DNA of 16,030 bases. Source: Desulfobacteraceae bacterium (GTDB lineage Bacteria; Desulfobacterota; Desulfobacteria; Desulfobacterales; JAABSP01). The notes beneath the pieces are model-generated. The model did not search any database and was not told the DNA's origin. It saw nothing but the letters and a program-made list of their open reading frames with translations. Each line of letters opens with the position of its first letter. The first letter of the stretch is position 1. The translations under genes were made by a program, and so were the position numbers. This document shows, piece by piece, positions 1 through 7,551 of this stretch. The stretch is taken from assembly GCA_011390035.1 (NCBI GenBank), contig JAABTE010000021.1:1-16030 (forward strand), in the 5' to 3' direction.

Positions 1-36
1 GATGGACCGTTCCTTTTTTTCGTTTTCGGTTGACAT
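1..36 (-). CDS. Start of an unidentified gene cut by the left edge
   Basis: Only the first 12 codons are present (MSTENEKKERSI, read leftward). The start is supported by a strong Shine-Dalgarno (AAGGAGG, about positions 45-51) eight bases before the ATG at 36. A nearer ATG at 41 in another frame sits only three bases from that Shine-Dalgarno and is less likely. The peptide is hydrophilic and charged, resembling the cytoplasmic N-termini of the two upstream transporters, but this is too little to name a family. It lies 77 bases after the transporter stop at 114 on the same strand, so it is probably the next gene of the same transcription unit. Confidence 0.55.
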   Translation of the reverse strand, partial: MSTENEKKERSI

Positions 37-55
37 GGCATGGACCTCCTTGCGG

Positions 56-106
56 TTTTCTAAGGGACGGCGCATAATCGCCGCCCCCCGATTTTTTTTC
101 CAAAAA
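56..106 (-). other. Weak hairpin between transporter and next gene
   Basis: On the minus strand GGGCGGCG and CGCCGTCC pair around the six-base loop ATTATG (about 64-85). One G-T wobble interrupts the stem. A run of eight T on the plus strand (A on the minus strand) lies on the upstream side in the leftward direction, so this is not a classical leftward terminator with a trailing U-tract. It could slow or partly stop transcription after the transporter. Confidence 0.25.
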
Positions 107-113
107 CCAGACA

Positions 114-1967
114 TCAGAATCCCGGCAGCTCGCCAAACCCCCGGCTGGCCCAGTAAAGGGCCGTCATGCCCAGCAGCACGATATTGGCCATGAACCAGAG
201 GGGAATCCCCACGCGGAGGAAGTCCTTCGGCTCCAGATAGCCGCTGGCATAGACGATGGCATTGGGCGGCGTGCCGATGATCAGGCAGTAGGCGAAGGAC
301 GAGGCGATGGCCGTGGACATGGCCATGAAGGGCAGGAAGGTGCTGCCCGGATGAACCAGCCCCGCCATGTTCAGGGTGATGGGGCCCACGGCGGCCGCGG
401 CCGGGCCGTCGGCCATCAGATTGGTGATGATGGCCGTCAGGCCGTTGGAGGTGGCCAGCAGGGGGAGGCCGGAATCCATCCCCAGGGGGGCCAGCATCTC
501 GATGGCGGAGCGGGCCAGCCAGTAGGCCGCGCCGGTGTCGTCCAGCGTCCGGCCGAATATGATGGCCCCGGCGTACAGCCAGACAACGCCCCAGTCCACC
601 TTCTCCTGATAATCCCGCCAGTTGACCACTCCGGCCAGGATGTAGGCCACGGCGCCGGCAACGGCGATAACGCCGATGCCCAGGCGCACGGGGTAGATCC
701 CCATGGTGTAAAACTCCTTCTCCGTGAACCAGCCGAAAACCATCACCACGAAGATGACAAGGGCGGTCTTCTGCTGACGGTTCCAGGCGCCCATGCGGCT
801 TATCTCGGACCGCAGATGGTCCATGGAAGGGGCAAGGGACTTGATTTTCGGCCGGAATCCCCAGTTGACAACGATCCAGGCGATGGGGATCATGACCAGC
901 AAAAAGGGCATGCAGTAGGTCATCCACTGCATGTAGCCGATGTCCATGCCGAACATGTCGGTCAGATAGGTCATCATTATCACGTTCCGGGCCCCGCCGG
1001 AGGGGGCGCCGGGGCCGCCGATGTTGCAGGCCATGGCGATGGCGATCATCAGCATCTTGCCAAGCTCCGGGTCTTCCGGAATTTCCTCCGTGAGGCTGTT
1101 CTGATAAAGCAGCATGCCGATGGGCAGGAACATGGCGGCCAGGGCGTGATCCGAGATGAAGGCGGCCAGGGGCGCTATGATCAAGAAAAAGATCAGGGTG
1201 ATCCACCGCGCGTTGGGCACGGCCAGGCGGCTGAACATCATCAGGCAGACGCGCTTGTCCACCCCCGTTTTCACAAAGGCGGCGGCAAACATCAGGCTGC
1301 CCATGATGAACCAGACCGCGTCGTCCCAGTAGAGCATGGCCACCTCCTGGCGGCCCACCACGCCGGTGAACACCAGGATCAGGCCCACGCAGAGGGAGAC
1401 GGCGGGCAGGGGAACGCATTCGGTCAGAAAGCAGACCACCACGAAGGCGGCCATGGCGATGGCCACCTTGATCTTCCAAGCGCCGGCGTCCGCTAGGGAT
1501 TTGTCTTTATCAGACAGATCCTCGTATTTCAAGGCGTTTCGCCGCAGGTTCATGGCGCTGGTCATGATCTCGTAATACCGGTCGTCCGAGACATTTTCCC
1601 TTACATAATTCACGGCCCGCTCGAAGTTCACCGCGTCCGTCTGGATCTTGTATTTTTTAGCCCAGCTCATGTCCCGGGAGAGGAAGCGCTGTTTGCGCAG
1701 CGCGCCGATGTTCATGTTGGCTTCCATCATCCTGGCCGCCACGAGCTGCCATTGGGCCACATCCGCCGTTGACTTTGAAAAAAGCTGGTTGCTGATGTAA
1801 CCCACCGCCGCCTTGGGCCCCACCTGATACTCCGTGCCCACGTCCTTCATGCCGTAGGGGGTGGGGATGATCAGCAGGATCAGCAACAGCGCCACCGGGA
1901 TGGCGAAGATCTTCCAGTTGATATACTTATCGTAGCCTGTGGTCTTTTTCTTTTGCTCTCTTTCCAT
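114..1967 (-). CDS. SLC13/DASS-family anion transporter with extracytoplasmic N-terminal domain (copy 1)
   Basis: A 617-aa integral membrane protein of the divalent anion:Na+ symporter (SLC13, ArsB/NhaD-like) superfamily. The ATG at 1967 follows an AAAGGGG Shine-Dalgarno. A cytoplasmic tail leads to TM1 (about 20-37), then a soluble segment of about 125 residues (38-163), then the multi-helix membrane core (165-605). Family features are the repeated re-entrant/loop elements, with APSGGARNVIMM (321-332) in the first half and GTPPNAIV (565-572) in the second. Bacterial SLC13 proteins are usually about 450-500 residues; the excess is the N-terminal domain. The usual SNT substrate/Na+ motifs read SDH (272-274) and TNL (515-517), so the substrate (sulfate, a dicarboxylate or another anion) cannot be assigned. 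It is a tandem paralogue of the gene at 2202-4055 and probably co-expressed with the two-component genes upstream. Confidence 0.9.
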   Translation of the reverse strand: MEREQKKKTTGYDKYINWKIFAIPVALLLILLIIPTPYGMKDVGTEYQVGPKAAVGYISNQLFSKSTADVAQWQLVAARMMEANMNIGALRKQRFLSRDMSWAKKYKIQTDAVNFERAVNYVRENVSDDRYYEIMTSAMNLRRNALKYEDLSDKDKSLADAGAWKIKVAIAMAAFVVVCFLTECVPLPAVSLCVGLILVFTGVVGRQEVAMLYWDDAVWFIMGSLMFAAAFVKTGVDKRVCLMMFSRLAVPNARWITLIFFLIIAPLAAFISDHALAAMFLPIGMLLYQNSLTEEIPEDPELGKMLMIAIAMACNIGGPGAPSGGARNVIMMTYLTDMFGMDIGYMQWMTYCMPFLLVMIPIAWIVVNWGFRPKIKSLAPSMDHLRSEISRMGAWNRQQKTALVIFVVMVFGWFTEKEFYTMGIYPVRLGIGVIAVAGAVAYILAGVVNWRDYQEKVDWGVVWLYAGAIIFGRTLDDTGAAYWLARSAIEMLAPLGMDSGLPLLATSNGLTAIITNLMADGPAAAAVGPITLNMAGLVHPGSTFLPFMAMSTAIASSFAYCLIIGTPPNAIVYASGYLEPKDFLRVGIPLWFMANIVLLGMTALYWASRGFGELPGF

Positions 1968-2073
1968 TTCGGACCCCTTTCTCGCCGAACGCCAGATGCA
2001 TGTCCGGAAAAGCCGTTTTGGATCTTATTCGCCGAAGCGCAACCCTGAGCAACCGATGGGGATGGACTTTCAT
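1927..2073 (-). CDS. Small ORF (48 aa) overlapping the start of transporter copy 1
   Basis: Between the two transporter genes, a strong Shine-Dalgarno (TAAAGGAG) lies eight bases before an ATG at 2073. The frame runs 48 codons and ends at 1927, overlapping the first 41 bases of the transporter (ATG 1967) in another frame. The peptide begins MKVHPHRLLRVALRRIRSK and is strongly basic, with no membrane segment or recognised domain. The Shine-Dalgarno is as good as any in the cluster, which suggests real translation. The overlap would couple its translation to the transporter, as a leader peptide does. No equivalent with a comparable ribosome site precedes the other transporter. It could instead be a chance frame behind a leftover ribosome site. 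Confidence 0.4.
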   Translation of the reverse strand: MKVHPHRLLRVALRRIRSKTAFPDMHLAFGEKGVRNGKRAKEKDHRLR

Positions 2074-2157
2074 GATGAAAACTCCTTTATTTTTTAGTGA
2101 CTCGCTGTCTTCGCATCCTCCAGTTTCCAAAGATGGTTGATGGTCTTTTGTTTACAT

Positions 2158-2191
2158 GGCGCTCCCGGCCCGGTCAGGGGCCGGAAGCGCC
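2158..2191 (-). terminator. GC-rich hairpin between the two transporter genes
   Basis: A 14-bp stem with one T-G wobble (GGCGCTTCCGGCCC pairing with GGGCCGGGAGCGCC on the minus strand) around a six-base loop starts 10 bases after the stop codon of the upstream transporter. No U-tract follows on the minus strand, so it may act as a partial terminator or mRNA-stabilising structure that sets different expression of the two copies. Confidence 0.45.
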
Positions 2192-2201
2192 GGTTCGTTG
2201 A

Positions 2202-4055
2202 TCAGAATCCCGGCAGCTCGCCAAACCCCCGGCTGGCCCAGTAGATCGCCGTCATGCCAAGCAGCACGATATTGGCGGCAAACCACAGGGGGATGCCCAC
2301 CCGCAGGTAGTCCTTGGGCTCCAGATAGCCGCTGGCGTACACGATGGCGTTGGGCGGCGTGCCGATGATCAGGCAGTAGGCAAATGACGAGGAGATGGCC
2401 GTGGACATGGCCATGAAGGGCAGATACGTGGTGCCCGGATGGACCAGGCCGGCCATGTTCAGCGTGATGGGGCCCACCGCGGCCGCGGCAGGGCCGTCGG
2501 CCATCAGGTTGGTGAGCACGGCGGTCAGGCCGTTGGAGATGGCCATGAGCGACAGCCCCGAATCCATCCCCAGGGGCGCCAGGCCGTCGATGACGCTTCT
2601 GGCCAGCCAGTAGGCCGCCCCCGTCTCGTCGAGCATCCGGCCGAAGATGATGGCGCCGGCGTACAGCCAGACCACGCCCCAGTCCACCTTCTCCTGGTAG
2701 TCCCGCCAGTTGACGATGCCCGCCAGGATGTAGGCCATGGCCCCGGCCACGGCGATGACGCCGATGCCCAGCCGCACCGGATAGATACCCAGGTTGTAAA
2801 ATTCCTTTTCCGTGAACCACCCGAAAACCATCACCACGAAGATGACAAGGGCGATCACCTGCTGCCGGTTCCAGCCGCCCATGCGGCTTATCTCCGCCCG
2901 CAGGTGGTTCATGGCCGGGGCCAGGGAGGTCACCTTCGGCTTAAAGCGCATGTTGACCACGATCCAGGTGATGGGGATCATGATGACCAGATAGGGAAAG
3001 CAGTAGGTCACCCACTGGAGATAGCCGATGTCCATGCCGAACATGTCGGTGAGATAGGTCATCATGATCACGTTCCGGGCCCCGCCGGAGGGGGCGCCCG
3101 GCCCGCCGATGTTGCAGGCCATGGCGATGGCGATCATCATCATCTTGCCCAGCTCCGGGTCCTCGGGGATCTCCTCCGTGAGGCTGTTCTGGTACAGCAG
3201 CATGCCGATGGGCAGGAACATCGCCGCCAGGGCGTGATCCGAGATGAAGGCGGCCAGCGGCGCGATGATCAGAAAAAAGATCAGCGTGATATACCGCGCG
3301 TTGGGCACGGCCAGGCGGCTGAACATCATCAGGCAGACGCGCTTGTCCACCCCCGTTTTCACAAAGGCGGCGGCGAACATCAGGCTGCCCATGATGAACC
3401 AGACCGCGTCGTCCCAGTAGAGCATGGCCACCTGCTGGCGCGAGACCACCCCGGTGAACACCAGGATCAGGCCGATGCAGAAGGAGACCGCGGGCAGGGG
3501 AATGCACTCGGTGAGAAAGCACAGCACCACGAAGGCCCCCATGGCGATGGCCACCTTGATGCGCCACGCGCCCTTGTCCGCGGCCTGCCGGTCCTTGCCG
3601 GTCAGGTCCTCGTACCGGAGCCCTTCCTTGCGCAGCTCCAGGGCGTTTTTCATGATGCCCGCGTAGGCCTCGTCCGAGACATTGTCCCGCACGAAGGCGT
3701 AGGCCCGGTCGAAGTTGATCTGATCCACGGGGATCTTGTATCTTTTGACCCACTTGATATCCCGCTTTAAAAATCTGTTCTTCGTGAGGGCGCCCATCTG
3801 CATGTTCTGTTCCATCATTCTGGCCGCAACCAGATGCCACTGCTCGGCGTCCTGGCTGGGGCGGCTGAACAGATCGACGGTGATCCGCTCCACCACCGCG
3901 TCCGTTCCTAGGCTGTATTCCGTTCCCACGTCCTTCATTCCGTATGGCGTGGGCATCAGCAGAATCAGAAACAAGAGGACGACTGGGATGGAAAACATCT
4001 TCCAGTCCACGTACTTGTCATATCCGGTGGCCTTTTTCCTGCCTTCCCTGGTCAT
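2202..4055 (-). CDS. SLC13/DASS-family anion transporter with extracytoplasmic N-terminal domain (copy 2)
   Basis: A 617-aa tandem paralogue of the 114-1967 gene with the same length and architecture: TM1 (about 20-37), a soluble segment (38-163), then the SLC13 membrane core with SDH (272-274), GGARNVIMM, TNL and GTPPNAIV. The start is placed at 4055 because AAGGAG lies seven bases before that ATG; the frame stays open 33 bases further upstream but has no ribosome site there. The copies differ in only two residues across 209-345 (Trp/Tyr 255 and Leu/Met 306), whereas the 38-163 domain is much more diverged by eye. The pair could therefore move the same anion while differing in what the extra domain contacts. 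The gene follows the receiver-CBS gene by 111 bases. Sulfate uptake is known for SLC13 members in sulfate reducers, but assigning it here is inference. Confidence 0.9.
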   Translation of the reverse strand: MTREGRKKATGYDKYVDWKMFSIPVVLLFLILLMPTPYGMKDVGTEYSLGTDAVVERITVDLFSRPSQDAEQWHLVAARMMEQNMQMGALTKNRFLKRDIKWVKRYKIPVDQINFDRAYAFVRDNVSDEAYAGIMKNALELRKEGLRYEDLTGKDRQAADKGAWRIKVAIAMGAFVVLCFLTECIPLPAVSFCIGLILVFTGVVSRQQVAMLYWDDAVWFIMGSLMFAAAFVKTGVDKRVCLMMFSRLAVPNARYITLIFFLIIAPLAAFISDHALAAMFLPIGMLLYQNSLTEEIPEDPELGKMMMIAIAMACNIGGPGAPSGGARNVIMMTYLTDMFGMDIGYLQWVTYCFPYLVIMIPITWIVVNMRFKPKVTSLAPAMNHLRAEISRMGGWNRQQVIALVIFVVMVFGWFTEKEFYNLGIYPVRLGIGVIAVAGAMAYILAGIVNWRDYQEKVDWGVVWLYAGAIIFGRMLDETGAAYWLARSVIDGLAPLGMDSGLSLMAISNGLTAVLTNLMADGPAAAAVGPITLNMAGLVHPGTTYLPFMAMSTAISSSFAYCLIIGTPPNAIVYASGYLEPKDYLRVGIPLWFAANIVLLGMTAIYWASRGFGELPGF

Positions 4056-4166
4056 TATGTTCTCCTTGCTCGCCGGCCGGGGCCTCATCCGCCCTTGCTT
4101 TTTTGAATCATGTTGTCATGAGAACGACATCTGCCAGTTTCATGCGGTTTCAACCCGGACGCGATG

Positions 4167-5072
4167 TCACGCCAGGATGTTGCACATCTCGAAGAACAGC
4201 TCCTGCTCGCGCACCACGCCGATCACCTTCCCGCCGCTGGTGACCACCATCCGCCGGATGCGCTCCCGGTGCATGCGGTCGGCCAGCTCCATCAGGTTGG
4301 TGTTCTCGTCGGTGACGGGCGGGGAGCCGGACATGATGTCGCCCACCTTCATCCGGCCGATCTCCTTGACCCGGCTGGTGAAAAGGCCCGACCAGAACAT
4401 GGTGGAATACTGCATGCTGTCGGCCATGCTCGGCTTTGGGGCGGACAGATAGGCCGGCCGCGCCGCCGCCAGCAGGTCCTGGATCGCCAGGATGCCGCTC
4501 AGCTCCCCCTTGTCGTCGAAGACCAGGATGGACCGGTGGCCCGTCTCCATCACCCGGCTGGTGGAAATAAAGCCCTCGAAGGAGCGCATGAGCTGCATGA
4601 TGGCGTCCTTGATGGTTCTGTCCTCCGTGAGGGTGGTGTAGTCGTCCACATGGATCATGATGTCCCGGGCGGTCTTTTCCGCCACGGGGCCCTTCTTGCG
4701 GCCCTTGTGCTTGAATGCGTCATTTATCTTGATGGCCAGAAGGTCGATGTCGCAGGGCTTGTTCAGATAATCGAATGCGCCCCGCTCCAGGGCCTTTTTG
4801 GCCGAATCCTCGTGGCCGTGGCCGGTGAGCATGATCACGCTCGCCTCGGGCCGGACCTTCTTGATGCGCGCGAGCGCCTCGTGGCCGTCGATGCCCGGCA
4901 TCCGGATGTCCAGCACCACCACGTCCTGGGGCTGGCGGGTCAGTACCTCCACGGCCTCCTCGCCGGAGGCGGCCATGGTGGTCGCAAAGCCCCGCTTGTT
5001 GAGGATCTTGGCGGTGGTCTCGCGGAACTGCTCTTCGTCGTCCACCATCAGCACCCGAATCTTGTCTGCCAT
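4167..5072 (-). CDS. Response regulator: receiver domain fused to a CBS-domain pair
   Basis: A 301-aa cytoplasmic protein. The start at 5072 is chosen because AAGGAG lies seven bases before it; the open frame extends to 5126 without a ribosome site. The receiver domain (about 1-122) has the acidic pair D11/D12, phospho-acceptor D55 (VVLDIRMPG), T83 and K105. A linker leads to CBS 1 (about 135-200, beginning ARDIMIHVDDYTTL) and CBS 2 (about 238-300, MKVGDIMSG...VIGVVREQEL). CBS pairs commonly bind adenine nucleotides and often regulate transporters. There is no HTH, AAA+ or enzymatic output. Lying between the kinase/receiver genes and two anion transporters, it could link phosphorylation and nucleotide status to transport; that is inference. 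The gap to the upstream regulator is 50 bases, consistent with one operon. Confidence 0.92.
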   Translation of the reverse strand: MADKIRVLMVDDEEQFRETTAKILNKRGFATTMAASGEEAVEVLTRQPQDVVVLDIRMPGIDGHEALARIKKVRPEASVIMLTGHGHEDSAKKALERGAFDYLNKPCDIDLLAIKINDAFKHKGRKKGPVAEKTARDIMIHVDDYTTLTEDRTIKDAIMQLMRSFEGFISTSRVMETGHRSILVFDDKGELSGILAIQDLLAAARPAYLSAPKPSMADSMQYSTMFWSGLFTSRVKEIGRMKVGDIMSGSPPVTDENTNLMELADRMHRERIRRMVVTSGGKVIGVVREQELFFEMCNILA

Positions 5073-5122
5073 GGAATGTCTCCTTATCCGAATCTTATTC
5101 AGGATCAAGATGTTGTCTGAGA

Positions 5123-5587
5123 TCACGCCTCCCCTTCCGCGCCCTTTAATATCTCGCGGGGGGACTTCATGAAGCGCTTGCTCTGGGCCAGCCGGATCTT
5201 CTCCTCCAGTCTCCGGCGCCGATCGAAGGCCTCCTCGGCCTTTGCCACCACGTCGTCAAGGTCCGCCGGCTTCATCAGGTAATCGCTGGCGCCGCTCTTC
5301 AGGCCGTCCACGGCAGACTCCACCGTGGCGTGGCCGGTGAGCATGATCACCTCGGTGAGCGGATGGCGCCGCTTGATCTCCCGGAGCGTCTCGATGCCGT
5401 CCATGCCGGGCATCTTCACGTCCAGGATCACCACATGGATGAGGCTTCGCTCCAGCATCTCCAGGGCATCGGCCCCGCTTTGGGCCGTCACCACGCTGAA
5501 TCCTTTCTTCGACAACAATTTTTCCGTTGTGGAAAGAAACCGCTCCTCGTCATCAACCAGCATCATTTTCATCTTTTCCATTGACAT
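5123..5587 (-). CDS. Single-domain response regulator (receiver only)
   Basis: A 154-aa CheY-like protein. The receiver fold covers about 5-125, with acidic residues D12/D13, phospho-acceptor D56 (VVILDVKMPG), T84 and K106. A short charged helical tail (about 125-154, rich in Arg, Lys and Glu) has no recognised output domain. GGGAG four bases upstream favours the ATG at 5587; a second ATG six bases downstream (5581) is possible. The receiver resembles that of the adjacent receiver-CBS protein, and the two probably arose by duplication. With a Cache kinase directly upstream and no DNA-binding domain, it may act as a phosphorelay intermediate, a phosphate sink, or by protein-protein contact. 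Confidence 0.92.
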   Translation of the reverse strand: MSMEKMKMMLVDDEERFLSTTEKLLSKKGFSVVTAQSGADALEMLERSLIHVVILDVKMPGMDGIETLREIKRRHPLTEVIMLTGHATVESAVDGLKSGASDYLMKPADLDDVVAKAEEAFDRRRRLEEKIRLAQSKRFMKSPREILKGAEGEA

Positions 5588-5604
5588 CGATCTCCCTTGA
5601 CTTT

Positions 5605-5639
5605 AAAAAAATCCATTCACACCGGGCGGATACCGCCCG
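5605..5639 (-). terminator. Hairpin with distant T-run between kinase and response regulator
   Basis: On the minus strand CGGGCGG and CCGCCCG pair perfectly around a three-base loop (5623-5639). A run of seven T follows 11 bases later (5611-5605), just before the ribosome site of the response regulator. The spacing is longer than in a textbook intrinsic terminator, so partial termination or attenuation that lowers regulator output relative to kinase is the more likely role. Confidence 0.4.
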
Positions 5640-5664
5640 TCCTTTCCCATTGCCCGGTTTTTTT

Positions 5665-7356
5665 TCAGGCGGCCCGGGCGGCCCGCGACGCCGGCAGGCG
5701 GACGATGGCGGTGGCGCCATCGCCCTCCTTGCTTTTGATTTCCATCACGCCGCCCATGTTGCCGATGATGCCGTAGCAGATGGACAGCCCCAGGCCGGTG
5801 CCCTGACCCACCGGCTTGGTGGTGAAAAAGGGCGAGAAGATCCTGGCCTGGTTTTCCGGCGAAATGCCGCACCCGTTGTCGATCACGCGGATCTCCACCC
5901 GGTCGTCCCGCCAGGGGCCGGCCTCCACCTTCAGAATCCCGCCCTGGGGGCCATGGGCGGCTAGGATCGCGTCCATGGCGTTATTTAAAAGGTTGAGCAT
6001 CACCTGCTGAAGCTGGCCCGAATCGCCCTTGACGGGGGCCGTGGCCCCGTCGATCCGGTGGGTCAGGTCGATGCCATGGACCTCGGCCTTTTTCGCCACC
6101 ATGGCCACCACCTCGGGGAGGAACTTTCTCAGGTCCACGTCCTCCGCCTTGGCATCGGTCTTCCGGCCGAACTTGAGGATGGCCTGGGTGATGCCGGCGC
6201 ACCGGTTGAGCTGGAGCTTGATCTGGTTGAGGGAATCCCGGATCTCCTTCATCTCAGGGCCGTCCTCCGGCAACTTGAGATCCGACAGGTTCATCTCTAT
6301 GAGCGCCTGCTCGCTGCGCACGATCTGCAGCGGATTGTTGATCTCGTGGGCGAAGCCGGCGGACATCTCGCCCAGCTCGGCCAGCCGGTGGGCCCGGATG
6401 AGCTGCTCTTCCAGCCGGTCCTTTTCGGTGTCCACCCGCTTCATGCGCCGGATGATCCAGCCGGTCATGTAAAAGGCGGCGGCGATGATGGCGCAGCCGC
6501 CCACCACCATGATCAGAAAGATCCGATACCCGGCCGAGCGGAGAGCGGCGAAGGCGTCGGCCTTCTCCTGGCGCACCACCAGCATCCACTTGCCGTCCTT
6601 GAGCCAGGTGGTGGCGTAAACGTAGGTTTCCCCAGCGGCGTCGGCCCGGACATAGGTGCGGATGCCCTCGTGGGGGGGGCCGTACCGCAGGTAGTCCGGG
6701 TCCTTGCGCATCAGCCCGCCGCCGGAGCGCCGCTCCGTCTGAAACAGCCCCCCGGCGCTTACGATATATGCCTCCCCCGTCTTGCCCACGCGCACCTGGC
6801 GGACGATGTCGCTGAAGGTGTACGGATCGATGGTGGCCCGGATGATCCACTGCCGGTCCTGCTCCCGGCGCACCACGGCGATGATGAAGTGGGGGGCGTT
6901 GCGAAAGCCCATGAAGATGTCGCTGATGTAATAGCCGGTCTTCATCACCTCCTTGAACCACTCCTCCTGGTCATACCGCTTGCCGGCCAGCAGAAACGGC
7001 CCCTGGTAGGCCAGGTGCAGCCCCGATTCGTCGAAGATGCCGATATCCACAAAGGCCCCGGACTGGCGCTGGAGGTTCTTGAAAACAAAGTGCAGGTTGT
7101 CGGGCTGGCGCAGGTATTCAAAGGCATGGGTCTCGGCGATGAACGTCAGGTCGGCCCGCCGCTCGCCCAGGAAACCGGCGATCATCTGGCGGTGATCGCT
7201 AACGATTCGCCGCATCGTGGCCAGTGTGCTCGACTCCAGGGAGCTGGTGAAGGCGAAATAGCCGATGGAAAGGATGATGAAGAAGGGAATGAAGGGAACA
7301 AGGATCATGGAGATGAGGATGATCCGTCTCATTCGCTCATAATGGCTGGCTTTCAT
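5665..7356 (-). CDS. Membrane histidine kinase with extracytoplasmic Cache domain
   Basis: A 563-aa sensor kinase. The ATG at 7356 is chosen because GGAGG lies 10 bases before it; the frame can be opened from a TTG at 7380 without a ribosome site. TM1 (about 11-33) and TM2 (about 279-302) flank a periplasmic double-Cache-type sensor (about 40-275, with the WF...FMGFRNAPHFIIAVVRR and IDPYTFSDIVRQVRVGKTGEAYIVS elements). A coiled linker leads to HisKA with the phospho-acceptor at H337 (FAHEINNPL). The HATPase has the N box (LLNNAMDAI, about 456-464), G1 (DNGCGI, 493-498), F box (SPFFTTKP) and G2 (GTGLGLS), and ends in a poly-Ala/Arg tail. Cache sensors often bind small carboxylates or amino acids. 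The position before two receivers and two anion transporters suggests it senses an external anion and signals to those receivers. Confidence 0.93.
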   Translation of the reverse strand: MKASHYERMRRIILISMILVPFIPFFIILSIGYFAFTSSLESSTLATMRRIVSDHRQMIAGFLGERRADLTFIAETHAFEYLRQPDNLHFVFKNLQRQSGAFVDIGIFDESGLHLAYQGPFLLAGKRYDQEEWFKEVMKTGYYISDIFMGFRNAPHFIIAVVRREQDRQWIIRATIDPYTFSDIVRQVRVGKTGEAYIVSAGGLFQTERRSGGGLMRKDPDYLRYGPPHEGIRTYVRADAAGETYVYATTWLKDGKWMLVVRQEKADAFAALRSAGYRIFLIMVVGGCAIIAAAFYMTGWIIRRMKRVDTEKDRLEEQLIRAHRLAELGEMSAGFAHEINNPLQIVRSEQALIEMNLSDLKLPEDGPEMKEIRDSLNQIKLQLNRCAGITQAILKFGRKTDAKAEDVDLRKFLPEVVAMVAKKAEVHGIDLTHRIDGATAPVKGDSGQLQQVMLNLLNNAMDAILAAHGPQGGILKVEAGPWRDDRVEIRVIDNGCGISPENQARIFSPFFTTKPVGQGTGLGLSICYGIIGNMGGVMEIKSKEGDGATAIVRLPASRAARAA

Positions 7357-7377
7357 GGAACACGGGCCTCCATTTAA

Positions 7378-7426
7378 CAAGGATGCGAATCACGCGCGCG
7401 CAAACGCGCGCGCTGCCGCATCCTTG
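7378..7426 (-). repeat. Long imperfect palindrome in the kinase leader
   Basis: A 10-bp outer arm (CAAGGATGCG with CGCATCCTTG) encloses an 8-bp alternating inner arm (CGCGCGCG with CGCGCGCG) around CAAA, with small internal loops of 5 and 4 bases. It ends six bases before the Shine-Dalgarno of the kinase gene at 7356. It could be an mRNA hairpin, a protein-binding palindrome, or (through the CG repeats) Z-DNA-prone DNA. No U-tract of note follows, so it is a poor intrinsic terminator. Confidence 0.5.
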
Positions 7427-7429
7427 CAA

Positions 7430-7445
7430 CGCAATCTTCATGCCA
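7430..7445 (-). promoter_or_regulatory. Candidate sigma-54 (-24/-12) promoter for the kinase-transporter cluster
   Basis: On the minus strand the sequence TGGCATGAAGATTGCG matches the sigma-54 consensus (TGGCAC-N5-TTGCA) with the required GG-N10-GC spacing. The predicted start would be near 7419, about 60 bases before the kinase ATG. No sigma-54 activator is encoded in the window, so this rests on the motif and its intergenic position alone. Confidence 0.42.
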
Positions 7446-7481
7446 GGGAAGCCGGTGGGGGATTAAGCCCGCCAACATACT

Positions 7482-7500
7482 AATAATAAAGGATATTATT
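7482..7500. repeat. AT-rich inverted repeat in the 7357-7589 intergenic region
   Basis: AATAATA and TATTATT are separated by five bases in an otherwise GC-rich background. It lies about 37 bases upstream of the sigma-54-like element on the leftward strand, a distance at which regulator sites or A/T-rich upstream elements occur. Its function is not known. Confidence 0.3.
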
Positions 7501-7551
7501 TTTCAGGCCGGCGCGGGCCAGGGAAGGGGAAGGGTGTTTCTGTCGGCTTTT

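Noticed and set aside
2439..3770. 443-codon plus-strand frame opposite transporter copy 2
   Set aside because: Its product is dominated by His, Gly, Asp and Gln in a pattern that mirrors the transporter codons. The equivalent frame opposite copy 1 (351-1496) shows the same shadow.
4164..5120. 318-codon plus-strand frame opposite the receiver-CBS gene
   Set aside because: It has no ribosome site or recognisable domain and is antisense to a gene with full catalytic motifs.
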